From Pleurotus ostreatus/Saccharomyces cerevisiae fusant (lineage: Eukaryota; Opisthokonta), in NCBI GenBank assembly GCA_024196135.1, contig JAMQCK010000062.1:1-64000 (forward strand): 64,000 bases of DNA, given 5' to 3'. The translations under genes were made by a program, and so were the position numbers. Below are positions 10,050 through 21,963 of the stretch, in pieces. Position 1 is the first letter of the stretch; every line of letters begins with the position of its first letter. Below the pieces are notes generated by a model, which did not search any database, was not told the origin of the DNA, and saw only the letters and a list, made by a program, of their open reading frames with translations.

Positions 10050-13000
10050 ATGTCCGCTGGCGAGACCTCCGCTATCCCCTCAGGCTCGTCTGCACCAGCC
10101 AAGGCGCCACAGAAGACCCTTGTCCCCACCAACACGGTGCTCACGCCCGAGGGACACCAAGTGCGCGCGCGAATTGACCCGACGTTGACCGTGGCGGACG
10201 TGGTGAAGCAGCTGGTCCTGAACCTCAAGCTCGATGAGCCCCCCACCAACTTCGCGCTGAGGAGCGATATGGACGAGCTGGTGACGAATGATAACATGCG
10301 GAAGATGATCAAGGGGAAGGCGAACCTCAAGTGCGTGTGCTTGCTGTTCAATTTGAACTACGAGCTGATGGGGAGGTCACTATCAGACTCGTCAAGTCGC
10401 CGAAGCGGGAGGCGAGGGATATAGCACACAAGCTGAGCGAGCGCGATGATAAGAACCTCAAGTTCTCCCTCTTCTCACTCCAGAAGCATATCAAGGTGCG
10501 TGGCGTGCTTCATATGCGAGTCAATCTCAACGCAATCTTATCCAGGAGGAAGACTTCGCGCACGAGTTTATCAACTCCGGAGGCGTCATGTACCTCGTCG
10601 AGACCATATACGCTACGCACGGCAACACCCTCGCAGTGCGCATCTATGCCCTTCCTCCGTACTTTTCCCACTGACTTCGAGACGCAGTACGCCCTTACCG
10701 CCATGCAAAACCTCATGGAACTCGACTACGGTTGGGACACCCTCGACGAGCACTTCATCTACAAAGTCGTCCAGATCCTCTCCTCCCCGCAGTCCCTTAT
10801 CAACGTCTGTCGCCCCGCCACGGCGATCCTGAAGAAGTTCGTTGAGGCGGATCCGGCGAATACCACGTCGGCGGGCTCGACCAGTAGTCCGGTCGTGATA
10901 CCGCCCGGGTCGGTCGACCGCTATGGGTTCACGATCGTGTTCGAGCAGATGCGAAAGCAACGAGGATTGTTGGAGACCGTGATCAGCAGATTGGGGAGTG
11001 CGGACACGGCGATGGCGCTGCATAGGTGAGCAGTGCAGTGTACGCTTTCGCTCGTGTATCTTACTTGACAACAGCATGATGTTGATCAACTCCCTGCTTG
11101 CGCATGCCAAGGAAGATCGTTGGGAAGAGTTCGTCACTGAGCTCGAGAAGCTGAACATACGCAAGGCCGTCGTCGTGCGTACTCACTTCCCTCCCTTGCC
11201 TCTCCGCCTCATCTAACATACCTCTTCAGCGTCTCATGGCTTCGCACACCATGGAGGACCTCTCTTCCAGCATCCTCGACTTCCAGGCCAACATCATCCG
11301 CATCACGAACCGCAAGAAGATGACTATGGTCGAGCCGGGCGTGGAGCCCGGGCACGCGGCAGCGCTCAAGTTCATCTGGCTGAACAGCAAGCTCGAGGAA
11401 GAGAAGGACGAGCTGGGGCAGACGCTGAAGTGGCGGAAGTTGGGCTTTGAGAGCGAGGATGTGACCGCGGGCTTCCATGATGTGGGCGTGCTGGGCTTGG
11501 AGTGTTTGGTGAGTTGACTTGGCGAAGTGGAGATATTTGAATCTGGCGCTAACGTTTCTACAGCGTAGCTTCGTCCAGAGCAATCCGGAGTTCTCCAAGG
11601 TGCGGCTTCGAACACTTCACAACGTCGACAACCTTGTACTGACTACCTCCAAGCTCGTCTACGAGCAACTCAGCCGCCCTCAAGAGCGCCGCTGTCCCAT
11701 CGCGCGGGCGTCCAACGAAGTCGTCGAGCTGCTATCGGAACACTGGGCCATCTTCGCACCCGGATGTCAGTGAGAACCTCCTTTTGCCGTTTCAGCCGAG
11801 GCCGAAGTGGCGCGCGCTGTGTTCCGATGCTGTTGCGCTCGGAGAGGTTGGCGCGCTCCGGCCTCTCCTTCGTCCTTCCTCTTGCCCTCATTTTCGTCTG
11901 CTAACCACTCTCTTTTCGACCCTATACCTTATAACACCTGACTAACGCTCTCATATAATCCGCAGACTCCACCTCAACCGCCTTCCAGCCTTTCTTCCTC
12001 GACTTTGCCCGCGTACACGCGCTCGCGACGCACTTCTTCATTCGCATGTGGACGGAGAGTGGCGCGGCGACGGATAGCAACGCCTCTCGGGACGACTTCA
12101 ACCGGATTGTTGCCTTGGTGCGCAGCCAGTGAGTGTCATTCCCCTTCGTTACGCCGGCGTCGAGGCCATTCGTCGTCGCTGTGGTTTGGTCGCGGTCCTG
12201 GTCGTTGTGGGCGTGCTCGTTGACGCTGCGGGACCCTTGTCGCTGCCGTGAGGCGTTTATTTCCGCTACAAGGGTCCGTTCCACGTCGCCCTGGGCCCTG
12301 CCATCGTCACCAACAGAGACCCTGGCTTGGGGCTGACAATTTACCCCAGGATCAAGGTCGCGTTGCGAGACGAGAACACGCGCTCGTGGAACGAGGTTGA
12401 GCGGGACTTCCTTGACTCGGAGTATCGTGCCGTGCGGGATAGGCAGATGAAGGAGCTCGAGCTTGAGGATGACTTGCTTAGCAAGGTTCCGGTCAGGTAT
12501 GCTGTGTCTGAGTCTGTGGGGAGAACATGGATCACTGATCACGGTGTGCAGGAATCTGAAGAAGAAACTTTACAAGGAGTCCTTCGAGTTCGTCCGCCAG
12601 CAGCGAATACAGTGCTTATTGCAGGGCGCTTGGTTCATGAATGGGGTTCCTGTCGGTTCGTCAGGCTCAAAAGAGTCATCGCGAAGACCTGCACGGCCAT
12701 GGCGCTTCATGCGGATTGTAAGTACACTATTAGGTGCTCTATGACAGTCTGTTGACACTTGTACAAGGACAACGGCCTCCGATACCTTCACTACGTCGAC
12801 AGTGCCGTCAAGTTCCCTGTCCGCGCCGGACTTGAGGATCTGCCGGAGCGCATTGACATATCCGCCATCAGCGAAGTCGCAACCGGGACCTGCGCGCCAC
12901 CCGCGCACCTCCACGACGGACCTGCGCCCGGCGAAGCATCTCCACTCTCGTTCTCCTTGCTCAACGCACACGCGGGCTCGCTAGCAGACCAAATCGCGCC

Positions 13001-13287
13001 TGATGCAAGTCGGTGGGCAGACTGGACGGATGGGCTGAACATGGTGCGCCCAGACGCCGGGCATGTGGCGTCGCAGGAGACGGCAGGCTTTGTGGACGCG
13101 TTGACGGATATTGGGCTGAAGATTCAGTTGTTGAGTGAGTTGTTTGTTCGTATGTGGTATGTGCTGGGATCCGCTGCTGATGCATGTCCTTGCAGATCTG
13201 TCGGGCGAGATGGTGGATATACCCAGCGGACTGTCAGCAGGGCAGCCGCCGCGAGATCAGGATTTCTTCTTCGCGGACTTTGCTTGA
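10050..13287 (+). CDS. ELMO/CED-12 family protein
   Basis: Thirteen exons: 10050-10330, 10387-10495, 10546-10635, 10688-11025, 11075-11174, 11230-11508, 11564-11599, 11654-11765, 11966-12128, 12350-12496, 12552-12717, 12768-13134 and 13196-13287. They code for 759 aa, and all junction phases agree. The ELMO signature is clear around residues 390-470 (WRKLGFESED; GVLGLECL; FSKLVYEQ across a junction; CPIARASNEVVELL). It is followed by the post-ELMO block RDFLDSEYRAVRDRQMKEL and a C-terminal PH-like region with FVRQQRIQCLLQGAWF. In animals ELMO proteins pair with DOCK exchange factors to activate Rac at the membrane; in this fungus a DOCK partner is expected but not in the window. Two introns, 11766-11965 and 12129-12349, are four times the usual length. 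Confidence 0.88.
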
Positions 13288-13617
13288 GATCATGTACTGT
13301 AAGATATTCTTTATTATGTGTGTATTTACTTTGTGTCCGTAGGCATTAACCGCTCCGTTTTGACTGTCAAGGTGTTGTCGGGATAACCGATCCGCATCCT
13401 TTATCGACGTAGCGGTTCGGCACCGAAGGCCTCACGCCTCCCAGGCGATTAGCTTGAGGGGTGTTTACGTCTAGAGGGGCAAGGCTCGGTACCGGATCCT
13501 CATGCCCACCGGTGACTTGCCTGGGTAGGGCGCGTTATAAGGGCACGGCGACGGCGGTCTTTTCCATCCTCCCTCTCCCTTCGACGACCTTCAGCACTTC
13601 TACTAAGCTCCGACAGT

Positions 13618-15198
13618 ATGTCCCAGGACTTCGACGCGAAGTTGCTTGCCGTTCGGGATGCCATATCCAAGCGGCCTCCCTTCGTCAGCGGCACGCTTGA
13701 TGTCCCCGACGTCGACCTCAAGCTTTACTTTGGGGATGTGGTGAACCACGAGTGCGTAGCCATGTCCTCTTGCCCTGCCTCTCCACTCAAACGTTTCGTC
13801 TTCAGCTGCATGAACCTTGGCCAAGCGACCGATGAGAAACTGGCTTCACTGGTCGCAACATGTCAGCCCGCTACTTTCGGCCTAAACCAAGAAGACGTCC
13901 TGGACGAGACGTACCGTAAGGCCGTCACGCTCGACAACACCATGTTCGCCTCCCTGCTTAAGCCCGCGGGCTATGGCTTGATCGACACGATCCGCGATCA
14001 GCTCTTGCAAGAGGGCGCGGAGAGCACGAAGCAGATTGCGCATGAAGTGTATAGGCTCAACGTATACGGTGCACTGTCTTCATCCCTCCCGCGTGCCGAT
14101 ACTCATTTCTCCCTTACAGAGCAAGGCTCGTTCTTCAAGCCGCACAAGGACACACCACGCAGCGAGCGCATGTTTGGCTCGCTTGTCATCATTTTCCCCA
14201 CGCCCCACGAGGGCGGCGCGCTCGTCCTCCGCGAGAATGGGAGGGAGTGGACTTTCGACTACGCGGCCGAGCTCACCGGGTCTTCCACAAAGATTGCCTA
14301 TGTCGCATTTTTCGGCGACATCGAGCATGAGGTCCTTCCCGTCACCTCCGGACACCGCATCACCTTGACCTACAACCTCTACTTTGACGGCCTACCTAGT
14401 GGTGGCGCTCGATGCGACGCATTGCCTGCCTTTCCACGCAGCGTCGAGGATGAGGACGCGCGGCTTCGTGGGGCATTGCAGGCATTTGTGCAGGACTCGA
14501 AGCTGCTGCCGAACGGCGGCTACTTGGCATTCGGCCTGCGCTTTATGTTTCCGCTTCAGCGCGACAAGAAAGCCAATCTTCAGGACTTGCTGCCGCATCT
14601 AAAGGGTGGGGACGCCATGGTCGTGCGCGTTTGCCAGTCGCTCGGACTCGTGGGCAAGTTGATGCTCCTGTATGAGGAGGACAGGCAATACAGGGCCACG
14701 ATTTTGCCGTACTATCATGGCGGCGGGATTCCGGGCGGTGAAAATGATGATGATGATAGGCGCAAGTCCGAACCCTCTCGGACGGAGCAGCGCACCCGTT
14801 CTCTCTACGCTCGCATCGCGGTCGATCATTTCCCGAACATTGAATATGCGGACCAATGCGGCTTCGCTGAAGCCCTCATCGATGATGAGAGGGGCGAGCG
14901 TATACGGCACATGGGCACTGGCCCACTCAGGATGGATCTGCGTGGTTTGAGTATCGAGGATATATTGTCGAGACCAACCTATCCTTCGACGGAGGCCTTG
15001 TGGGTGACCGAGGTCAGCGCGCTCAATAGCGTCAAAGAAACTTACAGTATGTGCACCATCTGCTTTTACGCGATGTTCGCCCTGCTGAACAACTGTTCAG
15101 TGATCTATGGCAACCAGTATGATTTGGAGCATGCGTATGGCAGCTTGGCGTATCTTGTGAAGGTCGATCGCCCCGCAGAGGGGGTATCTACTGCGTGA
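13618..15198 (+). CDS. 2-oxoglutarate/Fe(II) oxygenase domain protein
   Basis: The spliced model is 13618-13751, 13806-14068, 14120-15046 and 15101-15198, giving 473 aa. A prolyl-4-hydroxylase-like double-stranded beta-helix lies in the N-terminal half. The spliced read gives LNVYEQGSFFKPHKDTPR, holding the H-x-D iron ligands. The distal His is in DIEHEV and the 2OG-binding Arg in GHRITLTY. Such enzymes hydroxylate proteins or small molecules using O2 and 2-oxoglutarate; the substrate here is unknown. The C-terminal end YGNQYDLEHAYG is a block I recall from fungal members of this family. All three introns are multiples of three (54, 51 and 54 nt) and free of stops, so the unspliced frame also reads through. 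A GTTATAAGG TATA element lies near 13535. An alternative reading as one 526-aa exon is less likely, since splicing restores the family motif. Confidence 0.82.
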   Translation: MSQDFDAKLLAVRDAISKRPPFVSGTLDVPDVDLKLYFGDVVNHECVAMSSCPASPLKRFVFSCMNLGQATDEKLASLVATCQPATFGLNQEDVLDETYRKAVTLDNTMFASLLKPAGYGLIDTIRDQLLQEGAESTKQIAHEVYRLNVYGALSSSLPRADTHFSLTEQGSFFKPHKDTPRSERMFGSLVIIFPTPHEGGALVLRENGREWTFDYAAELTGSSTKIAYVAFFGDIEHEVLPVTSGHRITLTYNLYFDGLPSGGARCDALPAFPRSVEDEDARLRGALQAFVQDSKLLPNGGYLAFGLRFMFPLQRDKKANLQDLLPHLKGGDAMVVRVCQSLGLVGKLMLLYEEDRQYRATILPYYHGGGIPGGENDDDDRRKSEPSRTEQRTRSLYARIAVDHFPNIEYADQCGFAEALIDDERGERIRHMGTGPLRMDLRGLSIEDILSRPTYPSTEALWVTEVSALNSVKETYSMCTICFYAMFALLNNCSVIYGNQYDLEHAYGSLAYLVKVDRPAEGVSTA

Positions 15199-15621
15199 AC
15201 ATAATTTTTCATAATCCGATCCTTGTCTGTATCATATTCCATGCCTCCAACAACGTATTGGACTGCAGCTTGACCGTTCTGAAGCTTGAAGACTTAAGAG
15301 TGCACGGCTGGATGATGCTCACGTGACACCGTGCAGTCCTCTGTCCAAAACTTGCCATTATCTGCTTTTCTGCCTCTCAATACATTGCTGTATCTCCCAG
15401 AGGTCCAGATTATCGGTGAACCCTTTCTCGTCGGCAGCCTCCTAGGTCCACGGCCCTCACATTGTGCACTGAAGCGTGCCACGTGCGCATTGTTCGACTT
15501 CGGACGGGGAAGTCCGAGATCGGCGCGGTGACTGCCGGGGTATGAGATCGTGCTATTCTGGGCTGCGCGCACCTTGTTCTCCTCCCCCACCACTTCCTTC
15601 CCTGTTTCCCTTGGGTTCATC
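15199..15621. other. Intergenic region upstream of MTHFR
   Basis: No gene is seen. The last about 60 bp are C/T-rich (CTCCCCCACC...), as is common in fungal promoters of highly expressed genes. Confidence 0.5.
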
Positions 15622-17847
15622 ATGAAAATCAGCCAAAAGATCCAGCAGTCGGCCAAGGACGACAAAGTCTGGTGGTCCTTCGAGTACTTCCCTCCCCGGA
15701 CTGCTCAGGTCAGCGCAGCACGCCGCACGCATGCTTACCGCGATTGAACCTCATGTCTTCGCAGGGACTGCAAAACTTGCTGGATCGGATAGAGCGCATG
15801 CGCGGGCTGGGTCCGGAATTCATAGATATAACATGGTGCGTTGCAAAACCCTTGCGCAGGTGAGCGCGTGCTGACTGCGGCGCGAAGGAATGCGGGGGGA
15901 AGGACGTCCGATCTTACGTCGGAGATGGTCAAGACGTGCCAGGGCCTCATCGGCATTGAGACATGCATGCACCTGACGTGCACGAACATGCCGAAGGAGA
16001 AGGTGGACATCGCGCTCAAGGTGAGTCGCCTCGTATTGTTCCTGCCGAATGCGGCTAAGCAGACAACAGGATGCGAAAGCGCACGGCTGCCGCAACATCT
16101 TGGCCCTGCGAGGGGACCCACCAGCCGGTAAGGACGAGTGGGAGGCAACCGAGGGAGGCTTCGTCCACGGCATCGACCTCGTGCGCCACATCCGCCGCGA
16201 GTACGGCGACTACTTCGACATCGCCGTCCCTGGCTTCCCCCAGCACATGACGCTACCGAGGGAGGAGCGCGACCAGGAGATGAAGTGGCTCAAGGAGAAG
16301 ATTGATGCCGGCGTCAACTTCATCTTCACCCAGATGTTCTACGACGTGCAGATCTTCATCGACTGGGTTCGCGAGGTTCGCGCAGCCGGCATCACTATCC
16401 CTATTGTCCCTGGTATCGCTCCCATCCAAACATGGAACGGCTTCTTGCGCGCCACAAGCCTTGCGAAGACGATCATTCCCCAGCACTTCATGGATGCATT
16501 AGAGCCTGTGAAGAACGACGATGAAAAGGTCCGCGCCACTGGTACGAAGCTCGTCGCTGAGATGTGCAGGCGGATCCTCTCTGAGGACATCGGCATCCGC
16601 GGACTCCACTTCTACACCATGAACTTGGAGAAGGCGACGCGCATGCTCCTGGAGGAGTTGCAGCTCGTCCCGAGAGTCGAGACCATCAAGCCCTTGCCCT
16701 GGAGACAAGTACGTCGTGTACTCTCCCTTACATGATTCTTGCTAACCGTCCTCTCAGTGCCTCACCCCCAGCCGCCGTCAAGAGAGCATCCGCCCCATCT
16801 TCTGGGCCAACCGCACGAAGTCTTACATCTCACGTACCGAGAACTGGGACGAGTACCCCAACGGTCGGTTCGGTGACTCGCGCAGTCCTGCTTACGGTGA
16901 ACTCGACGGCTACGGTGTGTCGTTGCACCAGAGCGTGAGTATATCCACTCATCATGCGCCTCTACCCTTGCTCACGAGACCCACACAGATGGAAGACGCG
17001 CACCGGTTGTGGGGCGAGCCGCAGACGGTCGAAGACATCTGCAAGCTCTTCGCGAAGCGGTGTCGGGGCGAGGTCAAGGCTTTGCCGTGGTCGGAGCAGG
17101 AGCTTAGCGCGGAGACGACGACCATCTCCGAGCAGCTCGCGCGCATGAACGAGCTCGGGTTCCTCACCATCAACTCGCAGCCCGCCGTTAATGGCGCGCG
17201 CAGCGACGACCGTGTCTTCGGCTGGGGCCCCAGCAATGGTTATGTCTACCAGAAGGTTCGTTGTGCCATCTTGACCCACCATGGACCCAGTCCGTGGTGA
17301 ATCGGGTGTTGGAAGTCGGCGCTGACACAACGCCCCTCAGGCCTACCTCGAGTTCTTCGTCAGCCCGACGCTCCTGTCCCTACTCCTCACGTACATCGAG
17401 CAAGACAGCAACATCACGTACTACGTGATCAACAAGAACGGCGACTTGCGCACTAATACGCGCTCGGATGGGCCGAATGCCGTCACCTGGGGCGTGTTCC
17501 CTGGGAAGGAGATCGTCCAGCCTACCATCGTCGAGGCCGTGAGCTTTATGGCGTGGAAGGTGCGTGTCTCGATGCCATCGCCTTGTACCGAAACATGGTG
17601 TCGACCTGAGGCTGACATCGTTCTACAGGACGAAGCCTACGAGCTCGGCTCGCAATGGGCGAAGGTCTACGGCCCCGACTCGCCCTCATACAAGCTCATC
17701 TCCGAGATCATGGACACCTGGTACCTGGTGAACGTCGTGCACAACGACTTCCAGGACCGCGACGCCATCTTCCAGCCGTTCTTCAAGGCCGGCGAGGAGT
17801 ACGCCGCGAAGGCAAAGGCCAACGGCGTCAACGGCTCTGCGCACTAG
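15622..17847 (+). CDS. Methylenetetrahydrofolate reductase
   Basis: Eight exons, 15622-15708, 15765-15835, 15888-16020, 16070-16708, 16758-16934, 16989-17255, 17341-17559 and 17629-17847, code for 603 aa, the usual eukaryotic length. The enzyme reduces 5,10-methylene-THF to 5-methyl-THF for methionine synthesis in the cytosol. The FAD-binding TIM barrel covers about residues 1-300, with SFEYFPPRT at the N-terminus, NAGGRTSDLT, RNILALRGDPP and FIFTQMFYD. The C-terminal half matches the eukaryotic AdoMet-regulatory domain (RPIFWANRTKSYI, EDICKLF, VTWGVFPGKEI). The start is the first ATG, directly before MKISQKI. It is the MET12/MET13 type; I cannot say which yeast gene is the orthologue. It is the most securely identified metabolic gene in the window. 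Confidence 0.95.
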
Positions 17848-18842
17848 AGCGTTCGCCGAACCGCGTGTTCGAGGGCTCGCCATACTGCCATGATCGGGCT
17901 CAGAACCATCATGAGCGGTCGTGCAACCCTCATCCCCACCCTACTCATCTCCTAGTACTTTGACCTCGACTCTTGTATTATACTTATTGCGTGGCAGTTC
18001 GGGTTCAACCCCCGTTAACTCTCCCGTTGCTTTCCCTTCACCCTCATCCTCACCCTACCTAATTTAGCACCCATCTACTCGATGTTTCTCCACCATCTAC
18101 CTCCCGCCTACCCTCCCATCTCCCCAAACGCCCCCGTCTACCCTCCCTTACCCTACCCTCCTTCCCATACTGACTCTCATTGCTCTCGACTCTCGTCTGC
18201 TACCCCGCCACCTCGTCTGCTGTTACGCCACTGCCACCGCAACCCACTGTATTCTTAGCATCAACTGCTCGCATCGCATCTTGTATACGCATATCTGCAT
18301 CCAACTGCATACCCCCCTGCATCCAACTGCACACATGTTATCTGCATTGCTACGCTTTAGAACTCTACGTACTTACGACGACGTACCTAGTCCTTATCGA
18401 CTGGAACGCAGGTGTTGTCTCCACCGGAAGGCTTGCATGTCGGTGAAGGGCGTGTGCGTTGTTGAGGACGACTGGCGAATGTCTGAGTTCGTCGGGATTT
18501 ATGAACGTTTTCCTGCTCCGGCAAATGCCGATTCGTCGGGACCGAAGTTCAACTTGACACGTGACAGAATATTGCAAATTTTGTTACCGTAGCGCACTTC
18601 CAGCCTTCATAAGACTTTCAGAGTAGCAGAACGCTTCGTTGCTTACTGTTATAATTAGTAGTTCAATTCTTGCAGTCCTGAGAGAGGCTATCGAAGTCTG
18701 AACCCCATCTTGCAGTTCAAACACGTCGCGAGATGGAGCACACAGAAGTGGAATTTGCGTAGTTCATTGTGGTACGAATCATTCGTTCTGAATACGGTCC
18801 CATGCATTGCTTATCGTATCGTATTCTCCCTCCTTTGGGCAT
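17848..18842. other. Pyrimidine-rich intergenic region between convergent genes
   Basis: The stretch 18020-18180 is strongly C/T-rich on the plus strand. Near 18297-18332 a 13-nt unit, CTGCATCCAACTG, occurs twice. No coding feature is supported; this is the shared 3' flank of MTHFR and the minus-strand secreted protein. Confidence 0.5.
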
Positions 18843-19229
18843 TTACGGGTTCGTGAACTCGTAGTTCAGGTAGTGCCCATCACCCAAATCCTGGTGATAG
18901 TACCCACCAACCTTCCCGTCCTTCCCGCACTGGTCGATCAGCTGCTGCGTAAACTTGCCCGCGCTCGCCGGGTCCGAGCACTGCGGCTCCGTGCCGTCCT
19001 GCATGCAGAGCACGAACGCGCAGCCCTCGTTGTTCGACGCGGTCGTGCGGCAGCCGGAGCCGTAGGGCTGCGCGCAGTCGGGGTCGGCGCCCTGCTGGAA
19101 GCCGGTGGAGAGGTCCTGGCAGCCCTTGAGGTTGGGGCTGCCGTCGGTGGTCTCGCACTTGACGTAGTCGTCGGCGAGGGCGGCGGTAGCGGCGAGCGCG
19201 ACGGCGAGGAAGAGCTTGGTGGCGAACAT
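18843..19229 (-). CDS. Small secreted cysteine-rich protein
   Basis: A single exon codes for 128 aa. Residues 1-19 (MFATKLFLAVALAATAALA) are a textbook signal peptide with an Ala-x-Ala cleavage site. The mature chain of about 109 residues has eight cysteines, in the blocks KCETT, GCQD, DCAQ, GCRT, GCAF, LCMQ, QCSD and QCGK. These could form four disulfides. No catalytic motif or transmembrane segment is seen. It has the profile of a fungal small secreted protein or effector-like candidate; the function is not known. A GTATAAAAG box at 19437-19447 lies about 210 bp upstream on the minus strand. That leaves a long 5' UTR which might hold an intron. Confidence 0.8.
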   Translation of the reverse strand: MFATKLFLAVALAATAALADDYVKCETTDGSPNLKGCQDLSTGFQQGADPDCAQPYGSGCRTTASNNEGCAFVLCMQDGTEPQCSDPASAGKFTQQLIDQCGKDGKVGGYYHQDLGDGHYLNYEFTNP

Positions 19230-20381
19230 GGCTGGGAATGATGTGAGCGGTTGTGTACTAGGGGTGAAGAGGCCGCGAGCTGACCTATCGGCTTGTAAGG
19301 CGAGTAAGTAGCAGAGGATTTAAGAAATGCGGATGTCGAGCTGTACGACGATGAGTGGGTGAGAAAAAAGTCGGAGAAGTCGTATTTACCTCAGAAGAAA
19401 GATGCCTGAGAGGATGAGGAAAAGACGTCTAGGTCCAGCTTTTATACCTGCTCGAAGGCCCGATGTTCTAACTGGTATGACTTAGCGTCGTAAACGAGGC
19501 GGTGGGGGAGTACCCATCAGACGACAGCAGCACCACAATCATAATGGGCTTTTGCTTCAGGGAGTCGAGGAATGTGGGGTCCATGACTGCAGAGGAAATG
19601 TCCCGCGGAGGGGCCAGCGTTTATGACGTCGCATAGTCCTACGGAGTCGGGTGCCGAGCAGTAGCAAAAAGCGTAAAAGGAGCGCTCGAGAGACGGTCTT
19701 TCTGAGCGATATTCCCGCGATTCCTTCGTGGGCCATAGCAGGCCATGATCTGCTTTGCTTCTCGTACAAGGCAGGTCTTCGAAGGCAGACACCAGCACAA
19801 GTTGAGGGAGGGTGGTTACTCGAGTGACGTTGTAGACTTTTCTGCCTTAGAATAGTTGTCTATTGCACTGGGTTTGAGCCGTATACGCGCGCTGTCCTTG
19901 TGACGGATGTGGACTTCCGAGAATAGTCGAAACATTGGGGCAATAGCAATTTAGGCGTCGCTCCAGTTTGAGGCACGGAGGAAGATGGCTGCCGACCGCA
20001 AGCCTTTCGGGGAGCATGGCCGTGCAGGCGGGTGTTTCGATACGTTCAAGTTGCTGCTGATCGCAGCCGTACGAGTTCAAGGTGGGCTACGCAATGAGAA
20101 TTAGGACCACGGTGGTCGGCACGAGCTGTAATCCTGATTATAGTTGGGCCTCTAGTCCATGGGCGCTGAGCAGGGAGCACAGGACCCACTCTGGCTGAGA
20201 CACAACTGCTCCGTTGATGCGACATGACGGGAAGGAGCAAGGAAAGTTCAACATGTCACCGGTCCGGCTGCGCCGCGTAACTAAGTCTCGTGATCGTGAC
20301 AAGCGCGCCTCGCGTCCGCAAATCACGATCACGACGCGTCTTGCTCTCAGCTTCCATCTTGTCCTGCACTTGCTGCCCTCC
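19230..20381. other. Intergenic region between divergent genes
   Basis: It holds the promoter of the secreted-protein gene (TATA near 19442) and that of the primase gene. Minus-strand ORFs at 19517-19798 start with GTG and show no domain, so no further gene is supported. Confidence 0.5.
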
Positions 20382-21963
20382 ATGGCCGTCCCAGATGTCG
20401 AGGAACTCTCGCAAGAGATTATGCGCACATTCTACAAACGGCTATACCCCTTCAAAGCCATCTTCAACTGGCTCAACCAGGATCACGTCCCGACACCCCT
20501 CTTCACTCAGCGCGAGTTCGCGTTTACGCTCTCGAACGACGCGTACCTTCGCTACCAGTCCTTCAACAACGCGGATGACATGAAGAAGCAAGTGCTAGCC
20601 ATGAATCCGACGCGTTTTGAGATCGGACCAACGTATTCGGCGAAGGTACGTCCTTAGCCAGATCGCCATCCACATTCACTCACCTTTTCCCCCAGCCCCG
20701 CGACCGCAAACTCCTCCGTCCGGGAAACTTCACCCCCCAAAAGCGCGAGCTCGTCTTCGATATTGATATGACCGACTACGACCCCGTCCGCACCTGCTGC
20801 TCTGGCGCGGATATCTGCAGACGGTGCTGGGGCTTCATCACCGCTGCCGTCAAGGTCATCGATGCGGCGATCCGGGACCAGTACGGCTACGAGCACCTGC
20901 TGTGGGTGTACTCCGGTCGCCGTGGTATCCATTTGTGGATCTCGGACCAGGAGGCGATGGAGCTCACGGACGACCAGCGGAGAGCGATAGTGAATTGGTT
21001 GACGGTGGTGCCGCCGAGCAATAAGGGGGAGGGAAAGAAGATTAATGTCCGTATTGGCAATAGGCCGGTGCCTGCATGTATAAGGTGAGATATGTTTGTC
21101 GCGACCATTCTTATAAGTACCTGACGCGTCGTACAGAGACGCCATCGAAGAACTGAAGACCATCTTTGCCGAACTCATCCTGGAGGACCAGGATTGCTTC
21201 GCCTCCGAGGAGGGATACGAGACTCTGCTCAAGCTCATCCCCGACGGCAGCATCGTCGCCACCCTCACCGAACGATGGCAAGACGACCCGCATCGGTCGT
21301 CCGTCGATAAGTGGGAAGATATCAGGAAAGAGATGAAGAAATACGAGCGGAACTCGAGGGAACGGGTGCGTATTGTCTCCCCTTGCTGACTCGTTCAGGC
21401 CTGCATCCTCGTGTACCAACTCCTTGGCCCCTCACCAACCACTAACCCCCTCCCCAGACAATCATGACCAACGCCCTCGAGGACATCGTCCTCCAATACA
21501 CCTACCCCCGCCTCGACACCGAGGTCTCCAAGCACCGCAACCATCTCCTCAAGGCCCCCTTCTGCATCCACCCGAAGACAGGGCGCGTCTGTGTGCCGGT
21601 GAACCCGGCGGAGATTGATAGTTTCGACCCGATGGGGGTGCCGACGGTGCAGCAGTTGCTACGGGAGTTGGATAAGGCGAGCGCGGGGGAGGGTGTTGGG
21701 GCGGGGGATAAGGCGGGGGATAAGGCGGGGGAGGAGAGGGAGCATGGTGAGTGGGGTTGTTTGAATCGGAATGTGCGTGACGCTGAGATTTATGTGATAG
21801 ACTACGAGAAGACGTCGCTCAAGCCCTACGTCGACATGCTCGAAAAGCATAACTCGAGCATCATCAACCAAGCAAGACGAGGGAAGAAGCCTGCAGAGGG
21901 TGAGTCTTATGGTCTATACGTCCGGTGACGTTGCTGATGAAGCGTACAGATTTGTCTTGGTGA
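20382..21963 (+). CDS. PRI1: DNA primase small (catalytic) subunit
   Basis: Six exons, 20382-20645, 20696-21084, 21137-21365, 21458-21746, 21801-21899 and 21950-21963, code for 427 aa, the size of eukaryotic p48/p49 primase. It synthesises RNA primers at replication origins and lagging strands within polymerase alpha-primase. The catalytic aspartates are in LVFDIDMTDYD, the nucleotide-binding block is YSGRRGIHLW, and a zinc-binding set is visible in CCSGADICRRC. The ATG at 20382 (MAVPDVEEL) is chosen because it begins the conserved fold; an upstream in-frame start would add an unrelated basic leader. The last exon is only 14 nt and adds four residues after a phase-1 junction. A short Gly/Lys/Glu repeat (AGDKAGDKAGEE) sits in a loop near residue 385. 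Confidence 0.93.

Noticed and set aside
16059..16066. GCAGACAA near the 3' end of an MTHFR intron, as a member of the octamer family
   Set aside because: It lies between branch site and acceptor of an intron, is single, and matches the background expectation; the copies at 50162 and 60560 are treated the same way.
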